Shown: positions 1-7,021 of the stretch, one piece after another
Numbering within the stretch: the stretch's first letter is position 1
How the letters are laid out: each line of letters opens with the position of its first letter
The notes under the pieces: generated by a model
Told to the model about the DNA's origin: nothing
The model's database searches: none
The model's input: the letters and a program-made list of their open reading frames with translations, nothing else
Origin: Hydrogenophaga intermedia
Lineage (GTDB): Bacteria > Pseudomonadota > Gammaproteobacteria > Burkholderiales > Burkholderiaceae_C
Reading direction: 5' to 3'
Length of the DNA stretch: 9,882 nt
NCBI GenBank assembly: GCA_945869245.1
Contig: CAMBOY010000100.1
Location: 1-9,882 of the forward strand
Made by a program: the position numbers and the translations under genes

Positions 1-1300
1 TCTGGAAACGTTCGAGCTGCTCGTTGCCGCGTTTGACCGCAGCGTCCAGCGCTTCCTTGGCGGTTTTCTTGCCGGCCCAGACCTGTTCCAGTTCTTCGTC
101 GTTGATGGTGCGGATCTGCACAAAGTTGCCCAAGCGGATGCCGCGCGACTTGTCGGTGGTCTTGCGGATCATCTGTTCGACCGACACGTCGGTGCCCGGG
201 TTTTGTTTGTAGAAGCCCGATTTCTCAGTCATCTCGTACGAGGCCGGTGTCAGAGGCAAGTAGCCGGTGCGCTGGTGGCTGCGGGCATCCACCTCGGGTT
301 TGGACAGGTGGGCAAAGAACTGTGCAATCCCTTTGTACTCCTCGGGCTTTTTGCCTGCCATGACCCACAGGCTGGCGCCGCCGATCACGGTGTTTTGTGG
401 CGCACCCGGCACATCGGGGTAATAGGGCAGGGTGGAGATACCCGAGGCGAACTTGGCGTTGCGCTTGATGTTGCCGTAGAGCGCCGAGCTGCCGGTGGTC
501 ATGGCACATTCGCCTGAGACAAAGGTGGCGTCGGCCGCGTTGCCACGGCCCTTGTAGACAAACAGGCCTTGTTTGGCCATGTTGCCCAGGTTCTCAATGT
601 GGCGCACGTGCAGCGGGCTGTTGAAGGACAGGCGCGCGTCGATGCCGCGCATGCCATTGCCTTTGGTGGCGAACTCGGTGTTGTGCCAGGCCGAGAAGCT
701 CTCCAGCTGTGTCCAGCTCACCCAGCTGGTGGTGAAGGGGCATTTGTGGCCAGAGGTCTTGAGTTTGGCGGCGGCCAGGGCCACTTCGGGCCAGGTTTTT
801 GGCGGGGTATTGGGGTCCAGGCCAGCGGCTTTGAACGCGTCTTTGTTGTAGTGGAATACGGTGGTTGAGCTGTTGAACGGGAAGCTCAGCATCTGGCCGT
901 TGGGCGCAGTGTAGTAGCCCGCCACCGCCTGCACATAGCTCTTCGGATCAAACTTGACGCCGGCGTCCGACATGACCTTGCCCACCGGCACGATGGCGTT
1001 GCGGCTGGCCATCATGGTGGCGGTACCGACCTCGAACACCTGCAGGATGTGCGGTGCATTGCCGGCGCGGAAGGCGGCGATGGCTGCGGTCATGGACTCG
1101 TCGTAACTGCCTTTGAAGGTCGGCACGATCTTGTACTGCGTCTGGCTGGCGTTGAAATCCTTGGCGTGGTCATTGACCCATTCGCCCAGCGCACCCCCCA
1201 TGGAGTGCCACCACTGGATTTCGGTTTGTGCCAGGGCGGGTGCGGTGGCGCTCAGACCCAGGGCCAGGGCGCCAATGAGACGGCGAAAACGGTGTGGCAT
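1..1300 (-). CDS. ugpB: sn-glycerol-3-phosphate ABC transporter substrate-binding protein UgpB (partial, C-terminus off window)
   Basis: Periplasmic binding protein that captures sn-glycerol-3-phosphate (and glycerophosphodiesters) for the UgpAEC importer. Reading the minus strand from the ATG at 1300-1298 gives 433 uninterrupted codons to the window edge. The E. coli protein is about 438 residues, so only a few C-terminal residues are missing. Residues 1-24 are a Sec signal peptide: basic MPHRFRR, a hydrophobic core, then a PALA|Q cleavage site; there is no lipobox cysteine. The mature protein begins with a WWHSM stretch (30-34) and carries QVFEVGTATMM (87-97), both hallmarks of UgpB within the family 1 solute-binding proteins. 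AGAGGA (complement of 1307-1312) is the ribosome site, about 6 bases from the ATG. The gene is divergent from the oxidoreductase gene. The remaining ugp genes would be expected to the left, outside the window. The family call is firm; exact ligand preference is inferred from similarity. Confidence 0.93.
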   Translation of the reverse strand, partial: MPHRFRRLIGALALGLSATAPALAQTEIQWWHSMGGALGEWVNDHAKDFNASQTQYKIVPTFKGSYDESMTAAIAAFRAGNAPHILQVFEVGTATMMASRNAIVPVGKVMSDAGVKFDPKSYVQAVAGYYTAPNGQMLSFPFNSSTTVFHYNKDAFKAAGLDPNTPPKTWPEVALAAAKLKTSGHKCPFTTSWVSWTQLESFSAWHNTEFATKGNGMRGIDARLSFNSPLHVRHIENLGNMAKQGLFVYKGRGNAADATFVSGECAMTTGSSALYGNIKRNAKFASGISTLPYYPDVPGAPQNTVIGGASLWVMAGKKPEEYKGIAQFFAHLSKPEVDARSHQRTGYLPLTPASYEMTEKSGFYKQNPGTDVSVEQMIRKTTDKSRGIRLGNFVQIRTINDEELEQVWAGKKTAKEALDAAVKRGNEQLERFQ

Positions 1301-1353
1301 GGAAAATCCTCTGCTGTGGTTGGAACGGTGTTCAGCGTATGACGCAACTGTGA

Positions 1354-1389
1354 AAAATACATTGCAAAACGCTTTCAACTTCATGACAA
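1354..1389 (-). promoter_or_regulatory. Candidate ugpB promoter with Pho-box-like element
   Basis: Read on the minus strand, TTGTCAT (1389-1383) matches 6 of 7 bases of the first Pho-box repeat (CTGTCAT). TTGAAAG lies 11 bases downstream (1378-1372) and matches the second repeat at only about 3 of 7 positions. A possible -10 element, TATTTT (1359-1354), follows 12 bases later, which would place transcription start about 45 bases before the ugpB ATG. In E. coli ugpB is PhoB-controlled, which makes the partial match worth noting. The match is weak and unscored. Confidence 0.25.
1362..1378. promoter_or_regulatory. Imperfect palindrome, possible repressor operator
   Basis: The 17-base stretch TTGCAAAACGCTTTCAA reads as TTGnAA-N5-TTnCAA, an interrupted inverted repeat in the divergent promoter region. 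It is rich in the AA..CG..TT pattern seen in LacI-family operators, but spacing around the central CG is uneven. It overlaps the weak second half of the Pho-box-like element, so the two readings compete. No regulator gene is present in the window. Confidence 0.2.
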
Positions 1390-1439
1390 GGGGGTTTCCA
1401 CGGGACCAGTGGGCTTTCTGTCGCTGAGGTACCATCGAT

Positions 1440-1461
1440 AACCCGGCTTTTTGCGGGTTTT
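1440..1461 (+). terminator. Terminator-like hairpin in the leader of the oxidoreductase gene
   Basis: AACCCG (1440-1445) can pair with CGGGTT (1454-1459) around an 8-base loop containing five T's, and four T's (1458-1461) close the structure. It looks like a short rho-independent terminator reading rightward. It ends only 13 bases before the ATG at 1475, just ahead of the ribosome site AGGA (1467-1470). No gene upstream on this strand needs terminating, so it could act as an attenuator, trim readthrough antisense to ugpB, or be neutral. The stem is short (6 bp) and its strength was not computed. Confidence 0.4.
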
Positions 1462-1474
1462 CCCTCAGGACGAC

Positions 1475-4400
1475 ATGAACGCTCCCACCCCCTTGCCTTT
1501 GCTCTTGACCGAGCACGACGACACACCGCGGCTGCGCGAAATTCCCTACAACTACACCTCGTTCTCCGACCGCGAGATCGTGCTGCGTTTGCTGGGCGCC
1601 AAGGCGTGGGCGTTGCTCGACAGTCTGCGCGGCGAGCGCCGCACCGGCCGCTCGGCGCGCATGTTGTACGAGGTGTTGGGTGATATCTGGGTGGTGCAGC
1701 GCAACCCGTATCTGCACGACGATTTGTTGGGCAGCGCCAAGCGCCGCAAGGCTTTGGTGGAGGCCTTGCACCACCGCCTGGGTGAGGTGCAAAAGCGCCG
1801 CACGCCGCAGGATGACGCGGCGCGCGACGCCTTGGTGGGCGAACTGCTGGATATGGCGCGCGGCGCGGTGCAGCGGTTTGCGCGCTCGTTCGACGACATG
1901 GCGGCGCTGCGCGCCAAAAGCCAGCGCGTGCTGGGGCGACTGACCGCCAGCGACAACATCAAGTTCGACGGCCTCTCGCGCGTGAGCCACGTGACCGACG
2001 CCACCGACTGGCGGGTCGAATACCCCTTTGTGGTGCTGACGCCCGACACCGAAGCCGAGATGGCCCATCTGGTCAAAGGCTGTGTCGAACTCGGCTTGAC
2101 CATCATCCCGCGCGGCGGCGGCACCGGCTACACCGGCGGCGCCATTCCGTTGACCTGGAAGAGTGTGGTCATCAACACCGAAAAGCTCGAAGCCATGACC
2201 GAGGTCGAGCATGTGCAGGCACCGGGCCACGACAACAAGCTGCCCACCATTTGGACCGAAGCCGGTGTGGTGACCCAGCGCGTGGCCGATGCGGCCGAGC
2301 GCGCCGGGTTTGTGTTCGCGGTCGACCCCACCAGCGCCGAGGCCTCGTGCATCGGTGGCAACATCGCCATGAACGCTGGCGGCAAAAAAGCGGTGCTCTG
2401 GGGCACGGCGCTGGACAATCTGCTGAGCTGGCGCATGGTCACGCCACAAGCCGAGTGGCTGGAAGTCACCCGACTGGACCACAACCTGGGCAAGATCCAC
2501 GACGCGCCGGTGGCCACCTTTGAACTGCGCTATTTGGCGGCCGATGGCAAGACGCTCTTGCGTACCGAGACGCTCACCATTCCCGGCGCCACCTTCCGCA
2601 AGGAAGGCCTGGGTAAGGACGTGACCGACAAGTTTTTGAGTGGCTTGCCGGGCATCCAGAAAGAGGGCTGCGACGGCCTGATCACCAGCGCGCGCTGGGT
2701 GGTGCACCGCATGCCGGCGCATGTGCGCACCGTGTGCCTAGAGTTTTTTGGTAACCCCAAGGACTGCGTGCCGTCCATCGTGGACATCAAGGACTTCATG
2801 TTCGCCGAGCAAAACCGCTCGGGCACCTTGCTCGCTGGTTTGGAGCACTTGGACGACCGCTACTTGAAAGCGGTGGGTTACGCCACCAAGAGCAAAAAAG
2901 GCAACGGCGGCCTGCCCAAGATGGTGCTGATTGGCGACATCGTGGGCGATGATGAAAACGCTGTGGCTCAAGCCACCAGCGAGGTGATCCGTTTGGCCAA
3001 CGGCCGCAGCGGCGAAGGCTTTGTGGCCATCAGCGCCGAGGCGCGCAAGAAGTTCTGGCTCGACCGCAAGCGCACGGCGGCCATCAGCAAACACACCAAC
3101 GCCTTCAAGGTCAACGAAGACGTGGTGATTCCGCTGCCGCGCATGGGCGAGTACACCCTGGGCATTGAGCGCATCAACATCGAGTTGAGCCTGCGCAACA
3201 AACTCAAGCTGTGCGAGGCGCTGGAGGCGTTTTTTGCCAAGGGTCAGTTGCCGCTGGGCAAAACCGACGACGCCAACGAGATTCCCAGCGCCGAGCTGCT
3301 GGAAGACCGGGTGCAACAGGCGCTGTCCTTGGTGCGCGAGGTGCGCGCTCTGTGGGCTGGCTGGCTGCGCGATGTGGACACGCTGTTCCCCCAATTGCAA
3401 GACCACACGCTGCGTGCCAGCTGGAAAACCCAGATTCGCCAGCCGCTGCAGCAGATCTTCAGCGGTGCGGCCTTTGGGCCCATCTTGGCCGAGTGCAACG
3501 CCATCCACAAGCGGGTGCTCAAGGGCCGGGTGTGGGTGGCGCTGCACATGCACGCTGGCGACGGCAATGTGCACACCAACATCCCCGTCAACAGCGACGA
3601 CTACGAGATGCTGCAAACCGCGCACGAAGCGGTGGCGCGCATCATGGTCTTGGCGCGCAGCCTGGACGGCGTGATCTCGGGTGAACACGGCATTGGCATC
3701 ACCAAGCTGGAATTCCTCACCGATGACGAGCTGCAGCCGTTTGCCGACTACAAAGCCCGCGTCGACCCCGAAGGCCGTTTCAACAAAGGCAAGCTGCTGC
3801 GCGGCGGCGGCCATCAGCACTTGTTTGAGCAAGATGCTTCGTTGCGCAGCGCCGACCTGAGCAGCGCCTACACACCGAGCTTTGGCTTGATGGGCCACGA
3901 GTCGCTGATCATGCAGCAAAGCGACATCGGCGCCATCGCCGACAGCGTCAAGGACTGCCTGCGCTGCGGCAAATGCAAGCCCGTGTGCGCCACCCATGTG
4001 CCGCGCGCCAATTTGCTCTACAGCCCGCGCAACAAAATTTTGGCCACCTCGCTGCTGATCGAGGCGTTTTTGTACGAAGAGCAGACCCGCCGCGGCATCA
4101 GCATCAAGCACTGGGAAGAGTTCGAGGACGTGGCCGATCACTGCACGGTCTGCCACAAGTGCTTGAACCCCTGTCCGGTGAAGATCGACTTTGGTGATGT
4201 GACGATGAACATGCGCAACTTGTTGCGCAAGATGGGCAAGAAGAGCTTTCGCCCCGGCAACGCCGCCGCCATGTTCATGCTCAACGCCACCAACCCCGAG
4301 ACCATCAAGGTGGCCCGCACCTTGATGGTCGGCGTCGGCATGCGTGCGCAGCGCTGGGCGGTGGACCTGTTCCAAGCGGTGGGTCGCAAACAGACCAGTG

Positions 4401-5368
4401 CGCCGCCGGCCACTGTGGGTACCGCACCGATCAAGGAGCAGGTGATCCACTTCATCAACAAAAAGATGCCGGGCAATCTGCCCAAAAAAACCGCGCGCGC
4501 GCTGCTCGACATCGAGGACGCCGACTACGTGCCCATCATCCGCAACCCACAGGCCACCACGGCCGACACCGAGGCGGTGTTTTACTTCCCGGGTTGTGGC
4601 TCGGAGCGCCTGTTCAGCCAAGTCGGCTTGGCTACCCAGGCCATGCTGTGGCACGCCGGGGTGCAGACCGTGTTGCCACCGGGTTATCTGTGCTGTGGCT
4701 ACCCGCAGCGCGGCTCGGGCCAGTTCGACAAGGCCGAGAAGATGATCACCGACAACCGGGTGCTGTTCCACCGTGTGGCCAACACCTTGAACTACCTCGA
4801 CATCAAAACCGTGGTGGTGAGTTGCGGCACCTGTTTTGACCAGCTGCAGGGCTATAAGTTTGAAGAGATTTTCCCCGGCTGCCGCATCGTGGACATCCAC
4901 GAATACCTGCTGGAGAAAAACATCACCTTGCCCGCCGGGCAGGGTGGCTACCTCTACCACGACCCTTGCCACAGCCCCATGAAGCAGCAAGAGCCGATGA
5001 AAACGGTGAAGGCCTTGGTGGGCGACAACGTGGTCGAGAGCAAGCGCTGCTGCGGCGAGTCGGGCACCTTGGGTGTGACCCGTCCCGACATTTCCACACA
5101 AGTGCGTTTTCGCAAAGAAGCCGAGCTGCAAAAAGACGAGGCGGCCTTGCGCAGCATGACCGGCCAAGCCACGGGCGACATGAAAATCCTCACCAGCTGC
5201 CCGAGCTGCCTGCAAGGTTTGTCGCGCTACGGCAATGATCTGCAAAACGGCCTGCTCGAAGCCGACTACATCGTGGTGGAAATGGCCAAACAAATTCTCG
5301 GCGAGAACTGGCTGCCCGAGTACGTGGCGCGTGCCAACCAGGGCGGCATTGAACGGGTGCTGGTGTGA
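1475..5368 (+). CDS. DUF3683 / FAD-linked oxidase / Fe-S / CCG-domain fusion oxidoreductase
   Basis: A 1297-residue flavin and iron-sulfur dehydrogenase, probably at the inner face of the membrane, of unknown substrate. Domains in order: N-terminal DUF3683 region (about 20-170); FAD_binding_4 with PRGGGTGYTGG (212-222) and IGGNIAMNAGG (293-303); FAD-oxidase C with HMHAGDGNVH (691-700) and GEHGIG (736-741); a two-cluster ferredoxin module, C828/C831/C834/C838 and C890/C893/C896/C900; then two CCG domains (C1041, CCG 1073-1075, C1117xxC1120; C1165, CCG 1192-1194, C1242xxC1245). This resembles GlcD/D-lactate dehydrogenase fused to a GlpC/LldE/GlcF-like electron-transfer part, so electrons likely pass FAD to Fe-S to quinone. 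I chose ATG 1475 with AGGA at 1467-1470 over an in-frame TTG at 1451 that lies inside the hairpin. All motif cysteines are present and the frame is intact. A 2-hydroxyacid substrate (D-lactate, glycolate or D-2-hydroxyglutarate type) is inference. Confidence 0.9.
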   Translation: MNAPTPLPLLLTEHDDTPRLREIPYNYTSFSDREIVLRLLGAKAWALLDSLRGERRTGRSARMLYEVLGDIWVVQRNPYLHDDLLGSAKRRKALVEALHHRLGEVQKRRTPQDDAARDALVGELLDMARGAVQRFARSFDDMAALRAKSQRVLGRLTASDNIKFDGLSRVSHVTDATDWRVEYPFVVLTPDTEAEMAHLVKGCVELGLTIIPRGGGTGYTGGAIPLTWKSVVINTEKLEAMTEVEHVQAPGHDNKLPTIWTEAGVVTQRVADAAERAGFVFAVDPTSAEASCIGGNIAMNAGGKKAVLWGTALDNLLSWRMVTPQAEWLEVTRLDHNLGKIHDAPVATFELRYLAADGKTLLRTETLTIPGATFRKEGLGKDVTDKFLSGLPGIQKEGCDGLITSARWVVHRMPAHVRTVCLEFFGNPKDCVPSIVDIKDFMFAEQNRSGTLLAGLEHLDDRYLKAVGYATKSKKGNGGLPKMVLIGDIVGDDENAVAQATSEVIRLANGRSGEGFVAISAEARKKFWLDRKRTAAISKHTNAFKVNEDVVIPLPRMGEYTLGIERINIELSLRNKLKLCEALEAFFAKGQLPLGKTDDANEIPSAELLEDRVQQALSLVREVRALWAGWLRDVDTLFPQLQDHTLRASWKTQIRQPLQQIFSGAAFGPILAECNAIHKRVLKGRVWVALHMHAGDGNVHTNIPVNSDDYEMLQTAHEAVARIMVLARSLDGVISGEHGIGITKLEFLTDDELQPFADYKARVDPEGRFNKGKLLRGGGHQHLFEQDASLRSADLSSAYTPSFGLMGHESLIMQQSDIGAIADSVKDCLRCGKCKPVCATHVPRANLLYSPRNKILATSLLIEAFLYEEQTRRGISIKHWEEFEDVADHCTVCHKCLNPCPVKIDFGDVTMNMRNLLRKMGKKSFRPGNAAAMFMLNATNPETIKVARTLMVGVGMRAQRWAVDLFQAVGRKQTSAPPATVGTAPIKEQVIHFINKKMPGNLPKKTARALLDIEDADYVPIIRNPQATTADTEAVFYFPGCGSERLFSQVGLATQAMLWHAGVQTVLPPGYLCCGYPQRGSGQFDKAEKMITDNRVLFHRVANTLNYLDIKTVVVSCGTCFDQLQGYKFEEIFPGCRIVDIHEYLLEKNITLPAGQGGYLYHDPCHSPMKQQEPMKTVKALVGDNVVESKRCCGESGTLGVTRPDISTQVRFRKEAELQKDEAALRSMTGQATGDMKILTSCPSCLQGLSRYGNDLQNGLLEADYIVVEMAKQILGENWLPEYVARANQGGIERVLV

Positions 5369-5820
5369 GCGACAGCCTCTGCGTCCTGTGCCAAGACGTG
5401 GGCGGTGTGCTGCTGCACCGTGCCCGCGACTGGCGCTTGGTGCGCACCGAGGACACGCCGGCGCATCCGGTGTTCTACCGCCTGATCTGGAACCGCCATG
5501 TCGCCGAGTTCAGCGATCTGAGTGCGTCCGAACGCCGCGACAGCATGGACACCTTGGCGCGCACCGAGTCGGCCTTGCGCGAGGCCTTGCACGCCGCTGG
5601 CGTGCCGGCGCGCAAGATCAATCTGGCCAGCCTGGGCAATGTGGTGCCGCACCTGCATTGGCATCTGGTGGCCCGTTTCGACGCCGATGCGCAGTTTCCC
5701 GCGCCGATTTGGGCTCCGGCTGTGCGCCCCGACGACGACGCCCGGCTGCAGCGCCTGCATGCGGCGCTGCCCGCCTTGGACGTGGCGCTGGCCGCTGCGG
5801 CCGCCGCCCCACCGACCTGA
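5365..5820 (+). CDS. HIT-family (histidine triad) protein
   Basis: A 151-residue member of the histidine triad superfamily, whose members hydrolyse or transfer nucleoside monophosphates. The triad H96-L-H98-W-H100-L-V is intact; the central H98 would be the nucleophile that accepts the nucleotide. C6xxC9 near the N-terminus resembles the zinc-binding cysteine pair of some bacterial HIT proteins. The GTG start at 5365 overlaps the TGA of the oxidoreductase by four bases, which suggests translational coupling. No ATG lies nearby that would preserve the N-terminal CxxC. The C-terminal 20 or so residues are Ala/Pro-rich and probably unstructured. The natural substrate is unknown, and its position in a ubiquinone cluster does not define it. 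Family assignment is sure; any pathway role is not. Confidence 0.88.
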   Translation: MSDSLCVLCQDVGGVLLHRARDWRLVRTEDTPAHPVFYRLIWNRHVAEFSDLSASERRDSMDTLARTESALREALHAAGVPARKINLASLGNVVPHLHWHLVARFDADAQFPAPIWAPAVRPDDDARLQRLHAALPALDVALAAAAAAPPT

Positions 5821-5860
5821 TATTTGATTTTTTCCCACCCCATCACCCAGGACTCCCACC

Positions 5861-6274
5861 ATGGCCGGACTCGACCGCGACACCCCCAGCCCCGAATCCA
5901 TCACTCTGCACGGCGCCTCGCGGGTGCTGGAGGTCGGGTTTTCCGACGGCAAGACCTTTCGCATTCCGTTTGAGCTGATGCGCATTTACTCGCCCTCGGC
6001 CGAGGTGCAGGGCCACGGGCCGGGACAAGAGGTGCTGCAAACCGGCAAGCGCGAGGTTGGCGTCGTGGCGCTGGAGCCGGTGGGCAATTACGCGGTCCAA
6101 CCCACGTTCTCTGATGGCCACGACACCGGCATCTTCAGCTGGGACTATCTGTATCTCTTGGGCGCCAAAGAGCCTGAGCTGTGGGCCGAATACAACGCCC
6201 GCCTGCAGGCGGCCGGTGTTGGGCGCGACGACCCCATGCCCGAGAAGGCCGCTTCCGGCTGCAGCAGCCATTGA
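5861..6274 (+). CDS. DUF971 (GBBH-like N-terminal domain) protein
   Basis: A 137-residue single-domain protein of the DUF971 family, the fold also found at the N-terminus of gamma-butyrobetaine hydroxylase and at the C-terminus of the plant Fe-S carrier HCF101. Family hallmarks are the FSDGKTFRIPFELMRIYSPSAE stretch (about residues 27-48), split here as FSDGKTF and LMRIYSPSAE, and later PTFSDGHDTGIFSWDYL. The chain has a single cysteine, C134, in a C-terminal tail ending Cys-Ser-Ser-His, a possible metal ligand pair. ATG 5861 follows a 40-base gap from the HIT gene with AGGA (5849-5853 region) as a weak ribosome site. The gene lies 17 bases before ubiE. No enzyme activity is established for stand-alone DUF971 proteins; a role in Fe-S or metal handling is speculation from HCF101 and from the Fe-S-rich neighbour. 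Confidence 0.85.
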   Translation: MAGLDRDTPSPESITLHGASRVLEVGFSDGKTFRIPFELMRIYSPSAEVQGHGPGQEVLQTGKREVGVVALEPVGNYAVQPTFSDGHDTGIFSWDYLYLLGAKEPELWAEYNARLQAAGVGRDDPMPEKAASGCSSH

Positions 6275-6291
6275 GGCGCTAGCATCGCACC

Positions 6292-7020
6292 ATGGCTTCC
6301 ACACACTTCGGTTTCAAAACGGTCGACGAGCAGGAAAAAGCGCGCCACGTCAAAAGCGTGTTCGACTCGGTTGCGCCCAACTACGACATCATGAACGACC
6401 TGATGTCGGGCGGCCTGCACCGCTTGTGGAAGCGCTACACCATTGCGGTGGCCAACCCGCAGCCTGGCCAGGCGGTGCTCGACATCGCTGGTGGCACCGG
6501 CGACCTGTCGCTGGCCTTTGCCCGCCGGGTGGGGCCCAGCGGGCAGGTGGTGCACACCGACATCAACGAGGCCATGCTGCGCGAGGGCCGCGATCGGCTG
6601 CTCAACGACGGGGTGGTGCTGCCGTCGATGGTGTGCGACGCCGAGAAGCTGCCCTTTGCCGATGAGAGCTTTCACATCGTCTCGGTGGCGTTTGGGCTGC
6701 GCAATATGACCCACAAAGACCTGGCCCTGGCCGAGATGCGCCGGGTGCTCAAGCCCGGTGGCAAGCTGCTGGTGCTGGAGTTTTCCAAGGTGGCCAAGCC
6801 GCTGGAAAAAGCCTACGACTGGTATTCTTTCAACATCCTGCCGCAGCTGGGCCGCTGGGTGGCGCGCGACGAGGCCAGCTACCGGTATTTGGCCGAGTCG
6901 ATTCGCATGCATCCCGATCAGGAAACCCTGCGTCAGATGATGAAGACAGCCGGCTTTGGCCATGTGGATGTGCACAATTTGACGGCGGGTGTGGTGGCTT
7001 TGCACATGGGAGTGCGTTGA
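6292..7020 (+). CDS. ubiE: Ubiquinone/menaquinone biosynthesis C-methyltransferase UbiE
   Basis: SAM-dependent methyltransferase that adds the C2 methyl of the benzoquinone ring (2-polyprenyl-6-methoxy-1,4-benzoquinol to its 5-methyl derivative in the usual naming) and, where menaquinone is made, methylates demethylmenaquinone. At 242 residues it is close to E. coli UbiE (251). Both family signatures are present: YDIMNDLMSGGLH (31-43) and RVLKPGGKLLVLEFS (151-165). SAM-binding motif I is LDIAGGTGD (about 63-71). The ATG at 6292 gives the usual HFGFKTVDEQEKARHV N-terminus; there is no good Shine-Dalgarno sequence before it. It starts the ubiE to ubiB run, with only one base between its TGA and the ATG of the next gene. 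A soluble enzyme expected to associate with the Ubi complex around UbiJ. Confidence 0.96.
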   Translation: MASTHFGFKTVDEQEKARHVKSVFDSVAPNYDIMNDLMSGGLHRLWKRYTIAVANPQPGQAVLDIAGGTGDLSLAFARRVGPSGQVVHTDINEAMLREGRDRLLNDGVVLPSMVCDAEKLPFADESFHIVSVAFGLRNMTHKDLALAEMRRVLKPGGKLLVLEFSKVAKPLEKAYDWYSFNILPQLGRWVARDEASYRYLAESIRMHPDQETLRQMMKTAGFGHVDVHNLTAGVVALHMGVR

Positions 7021-7021
7021 G

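Noticed and set aside
203..868. Plus-strand open frames across the first kilobase
   Set aside because: They lie opposite the continuous ugpB frame, which has a signal peptide and family motifs; the plus-strand translations are low-complexity and unlike known proteins.
1..1300. Functional link between ugpB (glycerol-3-phosphate uptake) and the GlpC-like CCG domains of the next gene
   Set aside because: The genes are divergent, and the catalytic part of the fusion enzyme belongs to the 2-hydroxyacid FAD-oxidase family rather than the glycerol-3-phosphate dehydrogenase family, so adjacency is probably chance.
1451..1474. TTG start eight codons upstream for the fusion enzyme
   Set aside because: It falls within the hairpin and has no ribosome site, while the ATG at 1475 has AGGA at a short but workable distance.
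2738..5293. Very long open frame (851 codons) on the minus strand inside the oxidoreductase gene
   Set aside because: It is a mirror of the high-GC coding strand: the translation is rich in His, Val, Ala and Gln with no recognisable domain, whereas the plus-strand frame has complete flavin and Fe-S motifs.
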